Origin: an uncultured Microcoleaceae cyanobacterium
Lineage (GTDB): Bacteria; Cyanobacteriota; Cyanobacteriia; Cyanobacteriales; Microcoleaceae
Assembly (NCBI GenBank): GCA_938083405.1
Contig: CALKCV010000206.1
Span: 1-5,791 of the forward strand
Reading direction: 5' to 3'
DNA: 5,791 nt
Part shown: positions 1 through 5,649 of the stretch, one piece after another
Numbering within the stretch: position 1 is the stretch's first letter
How the letters are laid out: every line of letters starts with the position of its first letter
Program-made: the position numbers and the translations under genes
Notes under the pieces: generated by a model
What the model was told of the DNA's origin: nothing
The model's input: the letters and a program-made list of their open reading frames with translations, nothing else
Databases searched by the model: none

Positions 1-285
1 GAAATTAAAACTAAAGTTTTTTCCGAGATGTCCGACAACGGAGAAGGCGATAATTTGGGTAACAATCGGTGGATTTCAATTGTTATTGCCGATAACGGTC
101 CGGGAATGTCGGTGAGGAAACAACAACAAATTTATGATTCTTTTTCTACTGAGAAACGAGCTTTAAAGGAGACGAGTTTGGCGGTTAGCTATCAAATTGT
201 TACTGCAAAACATGGGGGGCAGTTGAAAATGCGATCGGAATTGGGAGTGGGTAGCGAGTTTGAAATTCTTTTGCCTCTGATTTGA
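1..285 (+). CDS. Sensor histidine kinase, C-terminal ATP-binding domain (partial)
   Basis: The reading frame is open from base 1 to a TGA at 283-285, so this is the last 94 residues of a longer protein whose start lies outside the window; the ATG at 28 is internal. Residues 31-36 (DNGPGM) are the G1 box of a HATPase_c domain, the fold that binds ATP and phosphorylates the kinase's own histidine. The segment SYQIVTAKHGG (63-73), then a G-x-G-S-E-F turn and a hydrophobic end (EILLPLI), match the last helix and strands of that domain. What should be the G2 box (normally GTGLGLAIS) reads ETSLAVS: its glycines are gone and it is two residues short. Family knowledge suggests a hybrid or multi-sensor cyanobacterial kinase; sensor domains and phospho-histidine are not visible. 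Activity is uncertain because of the altered ATP lid. The domain call is secure; the full architecture is unknown. Confidence 0.88.
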   Translation, partial: EIKTKVFSEMSDNGEGDNLGNNRWISIVIADNGPGMSVRKQQQIYDSFSTEKRALKETSLAVSYQIVTAKHGGQLKMRSELGVGSEFEILLPLI

Positions 286-306
286 TTTGCGATACGACGA
301 TCGCAC

Positions 307-339
307 AGAAAGCGGGTTTTTTGAAAAAACCCGCTTTCT
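307..339 (+). terminator. Perfect hairpin after the kinase gene, probable terminator
   Basis: AGAAAGCGGGTTTTTT (307-322) and its exact reverse complement (324-339) are separated by one base, giving a 16-bp inverted repeat. It lies 21 bases after the kinase stop codon. The GC core (GCGGG/CCCGC) is closed by an A/T-rich tip, with the T run inside the stem rather than after it, so it is not a textbook intrinsic terminator. Its position between the kinase and a separately expressed gene makes transcription termination the best reading. A role in mRNA 3'-end stability is an alternative. Confidence 0.65.
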
Positions 340-467
340 CAGATATCCCTTGGAACAGATTGCTCTGGAATTACTCGTTATGAGTATGAGTAAAGGTAAA
401 GGGAAAACGAAATATTGAAATATACTTAAAATTGTCAGACCACCTTTTTTTAAGCGACAAAACTACC

Positions 468-1352
468 GTGGCAAATAAAATTCCTATAATTTCATTAATA
501 ATTGCTCTTGGTGTATGGACGGGCCTTGTTAAACCGGTTTTTGCACAAGCATTGGTTCCCTATCGAGTGGATATCAAAGGCGAACAGTTGGAGCAGACGG
601 GATTGAGTTTAGTGGAGGAAGCAATTCAACTAGCCACATTCCGACAGTTTCCCATGGCCTTAGCCCGAGCTAGGTTGGCCACTCAATTAGCGCCGAAGGA
701 ACCTGGAACCTGGGCCCTGTTGGGTAGTTTATATCTTCAGGAGCAGAAGTGGGATGAGGGCATCGGTGCCTTAGAAAAAGCACTAAAGCTAGCTCCCGAT
801 CGCCCGGATCTGAGGTTTATTCTAGGAAGGGCCCACTTCCAAAAAGAGGAATATAAAGAAGCCGTCAAACAAATACGAGCGGGCCTGAAACTAGAGCCAA
901 ACAGTCCCGGAGCTTTATTCGATCTCGGCAATGCTTATTACAAAGAGGGGCGCCTGAAGAAAGCGGTCGCCGAATACGAAAAGGCCTTCGAGCTAGAAGA
1001 GGAACTATGGCCTGCCATTAATAATATTGGCTTAGTTCGATACGAAATGGGAGATAAAGAAGCAGCCATGGAGCGATGGCGCGAAGCTCTTGCCATAGAT
1101 GATGGAGCAGCGGAACCCATGTTAGCCTTAGCCGTAGCTCTTTACCAGACAGGAAAAACAGAGGAAGCATTACTAATGGGAGAAAAGGCCCTGCGTTTAG
1201 ACCCTCGTTATGGCGATATAGATTATTTAGTAGAAAATCTCTGGGGCGATCGCCTGATCGCAGACACCAGAAAATTATTAGCCATCCCCAGTATCGAACA
1301 AACTCTCGCGGAAGTCGAAGACGCACAGCCACCCTTTCAAGGTCTGCCATAA
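468..1352 (+). CDS. Exported tetratricopeptide-repeat (TPR) protein
   Basis: The frame is open back to a TTG at 432, but I prefer the GTG at 468. From there the protein (294 aa) begins M-A-N-K, followed by a hydrophobic stretch (about residues 5-21) and an A-Q-A motif ending at residue 28, a standard Sec signal peptide with cleavage before LVPYR. Neither start has a clear Shine-Dalgarno sequence. Residues about 46-250 form six consecutive 34-residue TPR units with the usual W/L-G-Y-A-A-P spacing, for example ALFDLGNAYYKEG at 149-161. TPR arrays bind other proteins and carry no catalytic residues. A C-terminal tail of about 44 residues has no recognised motif. From memory, similar secreted TPR proteins beginning QALVP occur widely in cyanobacteria, often near a GyrA-family gene, as here; their function is not established. 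Likely location is periplasm or thylakoid lumen (inferred). The gene converges on the receiver gene. Confidence 0.85.
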   Translation: MANKIPIISLIIALGVWTGLVKPVFAQALVPYRVDIKGEQLEQTGLSLVEEAIQLATFRQFPMALARARLATQLAPKEPGTWALLGSLYLQEQKWDEGIGALEKALKLAPDRPDLRFILGRAHFQKEEYKEAVKQIRAGLKLEPNSPGALFDLGNAYYKEGRLKKAVAEYEKAFELEEELWPAINNIGLVRYEMGDKEAAMERWREALAIDDGAAEPMLALAVALYQTGKTEEALLMGEKALRLDPRYGDIDYLVENLWGDRLIADTRKLLAIPSIEQTLAEVEDAQPPFQGLP

Positions 1353-1359
1353 TCGGTGG

Positions 1360-1487
1360 GTGCATCTCATATTTGCAAGTTGACTTTTTCTGCCTGCGTT
1401 CCAACTGACAACTGACAACTGACAACTGACAACTGACAACTGACTAGCATCAGTAAGTTATTAGTTTTCTTAATTCTTGAGATGCAC
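1360..1487. repeat. 10-bp inverted repeat enclosing the heptad array
   Basis: GTGCATCTCA at 1360-1369 is the exact reverse complement of TGAGATGCAC at 1478-1487. The pair brackets almost all of the gap between the convergent TPR and receiver genes, with the AACTGAC array between the arms. The core GCATCTCAT recurs at 5426-5434 in the repeat-rich region after gyrA, so it is part of a dispersed repeat family rather than a local accident. It might form the base of a bidirectional terminator, but the loop of over 100 bases makes this uncertain. Confidence 0.6.
1403..1444. repeat. Heptanucleotide tandem array (AACTGAC)6, STRR type
   Basis: Six perfect head-to-tail copies of AACTGAC fill these 42 bases. 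Short tandemly repeated repetitive (STRR) heptamers are a known feature of filamentous cyanobacterial genomes and usually lie between genes, as here. The array is preceded by CGTTCC (1397-1402), and CGTTCCAAC reappears in inverse orientation as GTTGGAACG at 5493-5501 within another copy of the same repeat family. The array has no spacers, so it is not a CRISPR. Confidence 0.9.
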
Positions 1488-1498
1488 TCCAATTGACT

Positions 1499-1897
1499 TT
1501 ATTCAGGGGGTAAAAGCTGTTTAATCTTCTCTATAAACTCAACATGATCCACCACCGGTTTAGAAATATAGCCATCGGCACCGCTTTCCTTCAAAAAAGA
1601 TTCGCGATCGCCCGCCATAGCATGAGCGGTGACTAAAATAATTGGTAATTTATTGGTTTCGGGGTCTGACTTAAGAATTTTAGTAATCTTAATCCCATCA
1701 ACGGGCTTACCTTCGTAAACGCTACGAGCTAAAGAAACATCCATTAAAATCAAATCTGCTTCCCCTGCCTTAGCGATTTGTACCACTTCTTCCACATCTT
1801 CGGTATGCTTGACACCCAACCCACCCCGTTTGGTCAAAATCTTAGAAAAAACCCGAAGGTTGACTAAATCGTCTTCTACAATCAAAACAGTTTTCAT
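1499..1897 (-). CDS. Single-domain response regulator (CheY-like receiver)
   Basis: This 132-residue protein is one receiver (REC) domain with no output domain. All signature residues are present: acidic pocket E8-D9, phosphoacceptor D53 after a hydrophobic strand (ADLILMD), T90 in LVTAHA, aromatic switch residue Y110 and K113 in the SKP motif. It should accept a phosphoryl group from a histidine kinase or a phosphotransfer protein in the cytoplasm and signal through protein contacts. The loop after D53 is unusual: 15 positions separate D53 from the conserved G68, against 8 in E. coli CheY, and the usual MP is replaced by SLAR. The ATG at 1897 is supported by TAGGAG seven bases upstream. The gene stands alone, convergent with the TPR gene and divergent from gyrA. 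Its kinase cannot be told from this window; the kinase fragment at 1-285 is on the other strand and separately transcribed. Confidence 0.92.
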   Translation of the reverse strand: MKTVLIVEDDLVNLRVFSKILTKRGGLGVKHTEDVEEVVQIAKAGEADLILMDVSLARSVYEGKPVDGIKITKILKSDPETNKLPIILVTAHAMAGDRESFLKESGADGYISKPVVDHVEFIEKIKQLLPPE

Positions 1898-1900
1898 AAA

Positions 1901-1924
1901 ATTACTCCTAACTAATTACTCCTA
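1901..1924 (-). promoter_or_regulatory. Receiver-gene ribosome-binding site, present in tandem
   Basis: Read on the minus strand, TAGGAGTAAT occurs twice with a 14-base period (1915-1924 and 1901-1910). The copy nearer the gene puts its GGAG seven bases before the ATG at 1897, which is ideal spacing and fixes the start. The farther copy is too distant to serve that start directly. The other genes in the window lack a clear Shine-Dalgarno sequence, so this one stands out. Confidence 0.7.
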
Positions 1925-1957
1925 CTACACTCAGCTACAGCGGTTAGTTTGCTTGGT

Positions 1958-2006
1958 ATTCTAGCAAGACGCTAGCTCGATACAATAACGTTTTCCCTGC
2001 GTTATT
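1958..2006 (-). promoter_or_regulatory. Candidate promoter and operator-like repeat for the receiver gene
   Basis: On the minus strand TAGAAT (1958-1963, five of six matches to the -10 consensus) lies 16 bases after TTGTAT (1980-1985, a weak -35). This would start transcription near 1951, about 54 bases before the ATG. Two small palindromes overlap it: CTAGC-5-GCTAG at 1961-1975 in the spacer, and AATAACG-9-CGTTATT at 1984-2006 across the upstream edge. Either could be a regulator site. This is motif matching by eye only. Confidence 0.3.
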
Positions 2007-2041
2007 AGCAGCTTCCATTGTATATTGTTTTTCGTAAAGGA

Positions 2042-2074
2042 TGGCCTCCTGCCTAATTTTCAGGCAGAAGGCCA
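2042..2074. repeat. Stem-loop in the receiver-gyrA intergenic region
   Basis: TGGCCTCCTGCCT (2042-2054) pairs with AGGCAGAAGGCCA (2062-2074) over 13 positions with one C/A mismatch, leaving a 7-base loop. Neither side has an immediate T run, so a terminator is possible but not proven. It may instead be a dispersed repeat or the end of a transcript arriving from either side. Confidence 0.6.
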
Positions 2075-2125
2075 GCAACCGCAGTCATTTTTAAGGCTTC
2101 TCCAAATAAATAATGGAACCGGGTA

Positions 2126-2152
2126 GTTGGGTCGAACGCAGTGGAACCCAAC
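2126..2152. repeat. Dispersed GTTGGGT/ACCCAAC palindromic repeat
   Basis: GTTGGGT (2126-2132) and ACCCAAC (2146-2152) are exact reverse complements separated by 13 bases (CGAACGCAGTGGA). From memory, GTTGGGT-x-ACCCAAC elements with a GAACGCAGTG-like middle are scattered in many copies through filamentous cyanobacterial genomes and often create false small reading frames when translated. TGGAACC also occurs just upstream at 2114-2120 and again inside the element at 2142-2148. Confidence 0.65.
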
Positions 2153-2661
2153 AATAGTATTGTCTTCTAGGAGATTTTAACTTTTGGAGAGCCCTAATAT
2201 ATTTCAATCCATAATAAGCATTTGGTACAGTCTCGCCCCAGGCCATATCTTTTTTTGGCCAGAATTTAGATGGCATAATTAGATATCGGATCGCGCTAAG
2301 ACCGAGACAGACCCTACTTCATCATAATCAAAAACGCTATAAATTTTAATAAGCTTGCATTAATTAACAGAATTTTTGTTTAGTCCCAGTTCAGAGAAAT
2401 TAAATTTCTGGCGAAAATGGCGTCTTAAGTAGGTTGGCAAAAATATTTACACAAGGATTTGCCCTTGCGAACAGGTGCTTTGGCCTATTCGGTATGTAAT
2501 TAATTTTCCACGGGTACTTAAAAAATACCTTTGAGGGGTCGATCTCTCTGGATAACCACCGCTTCAATTTACCCTACCAGCGGTTTTGCTGTATTCTACC
2601 ACATCTAGTATTTAAGTTAATCCCATCGAATTGAAAAACGTTATAACAAAAAGCTTTAGTC

Positions 2662-5250
2662 ATGGCCAAACAATTAAATCTACTTTCCGGGCAAATAATC
2701 TCTACAGCGCTGCATACAGAAATGCAGCAATCGTACCTAGAATATGCCATGAGCGTGATCGTGGGGCGGGCCTTGCCGGACGTGCGGGACGGGCAAAAAC
2801 CGGTTCATCGGCGAATATTATATGCCATGCACGAACTAGGTTTGACGCCCGATCGCCCGTTTAGAAAATGCGCCCGGGTAGTGGGAGACGTTCTCGGAAA
2901 ATACCATCCCCACGGCGACCAAGCGGTGTACGATGCGATGGTGCGGATGATTCAAGACTTCTCCAGTCGCTACCCCCTCCTAGCTGGTCATGGCAACTTT
3001 GGCTCCATCGACAACGACCCGCCAGCAGCTATGCGCTACACCGAAAGCCGACTGGCAGCGATCGGCAATGAAGGGTTACTCAGCGAAGTCAGCGAGACGA
3101 CGGTAGATTTTACGGACAACTTCGATAGTTCCCAACAAGAACCGACGGTGCTGCCGGCACAACTGCCCTATCTGTTGCTCAACGGTTCTTCTGGTATTGC
3201 GGTGGGTATGGCGACTAACATCCCGCCTCATAATTTGGCGGAGGTGGTGGACGGTCTAATTGCTTTAATCGATCGCCCGGAACTATCGGATAAAAAGTTA
3301 TTCGATCTAATTCCGGGACCGGACTTCCCCACTGGAGGGGAAATTGTCGGTACCGAGGGCATCCTTGATGCTTATACCAAGGGGCGCGGCAGCATCCCCA
3401 TGCGCGGGGTGGCGACTATCGAGCAGGTACCCACTGCGAAAAAGCGGCGGACTAAAACTGCTCTGGTGGTGACGGAGTTGCCCTATCAGGTAAATAAGGC
3501 TAGTTGGATCGAAAAGACTGCTTCTCAGGTGAATGCCGGACGCCTCGAAGGTATCGCGGATCTGCGAGATGAGAGCGATCGCTCGGGTATCCGAGTGGTG
3601 ATTGAATTGAAAAAGGATGCGGACCCTAGCGTGGTTCTCCACCATCTTTACCAACAAACGGATTTGATGTGTAAATTCGGAACGATAATGTTGGCCATAG
3701 TTGACGGGCAGCCGCGACAGTTGAGTCTGCGAGATTTGTTGCAGGAGTTCCTCAAGTTTCGGGAAGAGACTTTAACCAGGCGCTATACCAACGAGTTGGA
3801 GTCTGCTTCGGCACGGCGGCATACGATCGAGGGTTTGTTGAAGGCTTTAACGGAGTTGGATGCGGCCATCGATATTCTCAGAAACGCTCCAGACGGTCCG
3901 ACTGCTAAGGTTGAGTTGCAGAATGGTTTGGACTTGAGCGATCGCCAAGCGGATGCGATTTTGGCCATGCCCATGCGGAGGCTGACTGGGTTGGAGAAGC
4001 AGAAGCTATTGGATGAGTTTGAGGAGTTGACGGCGAAAATTGAGGAGTTGGAGAAGTTATTGGGCGATCGCCACGAACTGCTTAAAGCTCTCAAAAAGGA
4101 GTTGCGTTCTCTAAAGCGTAAATACGCCGATCCTCGCCGCACTCGCATTATTTCGGGGGAGCCGGTTGGCGAGTCGAAAAGGGGTAAAACTGAGGAAGAA
4201 ACTGCTGCTAAAACTACTAATAAAAAAGGTAAAAGTCGAAAGTCTAAGGGCAAGACGGAGCCGGAACCATTAATTATCGAAGCAACTCCTCCTCCAACGG
4301 AAGATATGGTTATAGAATTCAGCCATCGGGGATATGTAAAGGCATTTTCTGCTAAAGCTTTTGAAAAAACTCACGATTCCGCCCTGCCTAAATCTAAGGT
4401 TACGATAGAAGAGACCGATGATTTTATTGTCAATACTATAGAGGCTAATACGGGGCAAAATTTAGTTGTATTAACTCGTACTGGTAAGGCTTATCCTCTG
4501 AAAGTTAGCGATATTCCTACTGGTTCTTCTCGTTCGCGATCGGACAGCCGGGGAGTTCCTTTAGTAACTTTGCTCTCTCCTTCTGCTACTAAAGATATTT
4601 CTGATAGCCTTCGAGAACTGGTGGTGGCGCAATTTGTAATGGACGATGATGCAACGAGTCAAAATTTAGTGATGTTGACCCAGCAGGGAAAGATAAAGCG
4701 TTTTTTAATGTCAGAATTGATAGATCTTACTAATCGCGGAATAACGGTTATTAAGCTAAAAGATGATGATGAATTGCGTTATGCCAATCTGGGCTTGGAT
4801 GGCGATCGAGTAGTTTTGACTTCTTCTTTAGGGCGCTGCTTGCTACTGGAACTTACAGAAGATAGTTTGCCGGTCATGGGTCGAGGGGCTATGGGTTCTG
4901 TGGCGACCAGAATGCGCAAGCAAGAGGAGTTGGTCGGTTGCGTTACTTTAGGTATTAAAGAGCATTTATTGTTAATATCTGAAGCTGGTTATGTCAAGCG
5001 AATTCCTGTTAATTTGTTGCGGATGGCTAATCGCGGCGGGATAGGTCAAAATGCTTTCCAGTTTGCTACTTCTAGCGATGTCTTGGCGGGGATAGCTGTG
5101 GCTAAAGACAGTAGCTTAGTTAAAATGTTAACAAATGAAGGGCGTTTTTGCAAGCTGCGTACTAAATCCGTGCCTGTTTCTGGTAATGGGGGAACGGGCG
5201 ATCGGTTGTTAAAACTTAAGCGGGATGAAAGGATTGTTAAGGTGATTTGA
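2662..5250 (+). CDS. gyrA: DNA gyrase / topoisomerase IV subunit A family, cyanobacterial GyrA paralogue
   Basis: The 862-residue protein is full length for the family. It is the DNA-cleaving subunit of a type IIA topoisomerase, which passes one duplex through another together with a GyrB-type ATPase. Visible parts: winged-helix core with KYHPHGD (80-86); catalytic R125-Y126 in AAMRYTE, the tyrosine that links to DNA; tower region with LLNGSSGIAVGMATNIPPHN (172-191); a coiled coil with the C-gate (about 370-490); a lysine-rich linker (about 500-545); and six beta-propeller blades (about 548-862). Three points are odd. Gln87 stands where E. coli GyrA has Ser83. The GyrA box QRRGGKG in blade 1 is absent, the matching stretch reading KTHDSALPKSK. 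The linker is longer and more basic than usual. Cyanobacteria commonly carry two GyrA-type genes; this looks like the one lacking the box, sometimes labelled parC. An in-frame TAA at 2644 makes the ATG at 2662 the natural start; no clear Shine-Dalgarno precedes it. Monocistronic by context. Confidence 0.95.
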   Translation: MAKQLNLLSGQIISTALHTEMQQSYLEYAMSVIVGRALPDVRDGQKPVHRRILYAMHELGLTPDRPFRKCARVVGDVLGKYHPHGDQAVYDAMVRMIQDFSSRYPLLAGHGNFGSIDNDPPAAMRYTESRLAAIGNEGLLSEVSETTVDFTDNFDSSQQEPTVLPAQLPYLLLNGSSGIAVGMATNIPPHNLAEVVDGLIALIDRPELSDKKLFDLIPGPDFPTGGEIVGTEGILDAYTKGRGSIPMRGVATIEQVPTAKKRRTKTALVVTELPYQVNKASWIEKTASQVNAGRLEGIADLRDESDRSGIRVVIELKKDADPSVVLHHLYQQTDLMCKFGTIMLAIVDGQPRQLSLRDLLQEFLKFREETLTRRYTNELESASARRHTIEGLLKALTELDAAIDILRNAPDGPTAKVELQNGLDLSDRQADAILAMPMRRLTGLEKQKLLDEFEELTAKIEELEKLLGDRHELLKALKKELRSLKRKYADPRRTRIISGEPVGESKRGKTEEETAAKTTNKKGKSRKSKGKTEPEPLIIEATPPPTEDMVIEFSHRGYVKAFSAKAFEKTHDSALPKSKVTIEETDDFIVNTIEANTGQNLVVLTRTGKAYPLKVSDIPTGSSRSRSDSRGVPLVTLLSPSATKDISDSLRELVVAQFVMDDDATSQNLVMLTQQGKIKRFLMSELIDLTNRGITVIKLKDDDELRYANLGLDGDRVVLTSSLGRCLLLELTEDSLPVMGRGAMGSVATRMRKQEELVGCVTLGIKEHLLLISEAGYVKRIPVNLLRMANRGGIGQNAFQFATSSDVLAGIAVAKDSSLVKMLTNEGRFCKLRTKSVPVSGNGGTGDRLLKLKRDERIVKVI

Positions 5251-5271
5251 TTTTGGTTTATTTCAGGCTTT

Positions 5272-5306
5272 TTGTTAGTTGTTAGTTGTTAGTTGTTAGT
5301 TGTTAG
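5272..5306. repeat. Heptanucleotide tandem array (TTGTTAG)5, STRR type
   Basis: Five perfect copies of TTGTTAG begin 21 bases after the gyrA stop codon. On the other strand, and rotated, the unit is AACTAAC, one base different from the AACTGAC unit of the array at 1403-1444, so the two arrays are diverged relatives in opposite orientation. Confidence 0.9.
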
Positions 5307-5337
5307 AGCAATTATTGAATCGGTGAAGTAGATTTAC

Positions 5338-5373
5338 GATCCCCCCCCCGCCCCCCTTAAAAAGGGGGGAGCC
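5338..5373 (-). repeat. C/G-run dispersed repeat, left copy
   Basis: The block begins GATC, runs through nine C, G, six C, TTAAAAA and six G, and ends AGCC. Read on the minus strand it matches the 5615-5649 block over nearly its whole length (GGCTCCCCCC, a T-rich centre, AA, GGGGGG, then a G run ending GATC). The centre CCCCCCTTAAAAAGGGGGG can fold on itself with an 8-bp stem. Such CCCCCTTxxAAGGGGG elements are abundant dispersed repeats in cyanobacteria (family knowledge). Confidence 0.8.
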
Positions 5374-5457
5374 AGAGGAAAAAGATTTTACTTGTCGGGT
5401 CCGGCCTGAGCAAGATGTTTTGGGAGCATCTCATCAAAGTAAAAATACCAACAGATC

Positions 5458-5542
5458 GATGCTTTTTGTTAGCGATCGGTGGTTAGTTGTAAGTTGGAAC
5501 GTTGGACGACCAACTTACAACTAACAACTGACAAAAAGCGTC
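5458..5542. repeat. Long two-part hairpin built from heptad-repeat sequence
   Basis: The inner stem is perfect: GTTAGTTGTAAGTTGG (5482-5497) pairs with CCAACTTACAACTAAC (5510-5525) over 16 bp, with a 12-base loop. An outer stem pairs GCTTTTTGTTAG (5461-5472) with CTGACAAAAAGC (5528-5539), all positions paired with one G-T wobble. The two are joined by an asymmetric internal loop (9 bases against 2). A few more pairs extend it to 5458 and 5542. The arms contain TTAGTTG and AACTGAC heptads, linking the hairpin to the STRR arrays. Confidence 0.85.
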
Positions 5543-5614
5543 TAATTCTTGGCTTTCTTAATTCCCCCGATGCTCCCGATGTTTTTCATGACCGGGGGAC
5601 GAGTGAATGCTTCC

Positions 5615-5649
5615 GGCTCCCCCCTTTTGAAGGGGGGTTGGGGGGGATC
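5615..5649 (+). repeat. C/G-run dispersed repeat, right copy
   Basis: GGCTCCCCCC, TTTTGAA, GGGGGG, TT, then seven G and ATC. This is the inverted partner of the block at 5338-5373, differing in the central bases, in TT instead of C between the two G runs, and in the length of the final G run. Translating it gives the familiar artefact peptide PPFEGGLGGI. Confidence 0.8.

Larger units (their letters stand above)
1898..2661. other. Gene-free region between divergent receiver and gyrA genes
   Basis: No convincing gene is present in these 764 bases. The half near the receiver gene holds its ribosome-binding site, a candidate promoter, a hairpin (2042-2074) and a dispersed palindrome (2126-2152). 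The part from 2153 to 2661 is A/T-rich and shows only small palindromes: CAAGG/CCTTG at 2452-2467 and ACCGCT/AGCGGT at 2558-2584. The latter lies about 80 bases before the gyrA start and could be a regulatory site, but no good -35/-10 pair was found there. The only open frame of any size, on the minus strand at 2091-2276, runs through the dispersed repeat and resembles no family I know. Confidence 0.6.

Noticed and set aside
360..390. Promoter for the TPR gene (TTGCTC with TATGAG)
   Set aside because: The spacer would be 13 or 19 bases because TATGAG is itself tandemly duplicated at 379-390, and both hexamers are weak.
432..467. TTG at 432 as the start of the TPR protein
   Set aside because: It would add 12 residues in front of a good signal peptide, including acidic residues; neither start has a ribosome-binding site, and the GTG at 468 gives a normal short basic N-terminus (M-A-N-K).
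1018..1425. 135-residue minus-strand frame over the TPR gene
   Set aside because: Antisense shadow of the TPR coding region; its N-terminal end translates the AACTGAC array.
1403..1444. Possible CRISPR array
   Set aside because: The seven-base units are directly adjacent with no spacers; this is a simple tandem repeat.
2091..2276. 61-residue minus-strand reading frame upstream of gyrA
   Set aside because: It runs through the GTTGGGT/ACCCAAC dispersed repeat, lacks a ribosome-binding site and resembles no family I know. A decayed gene fragment cannot be excluded.
2586..2614. Sigma-70-like promoter for gyrA (TTGCTG with TAGTAT or TATTTA)
   Set aside because: Either the spacing is too short (14 bases) or the -10 match is only three of six, no better than chance in A/T-rich DNA.
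3783..4253. 156-residue minus-strand frame inside gyrA
   Set aside because: Serine-rich antisense shadow of the coiled-coil and linker codons; gyrA homology on the plus strand is unambiguous.
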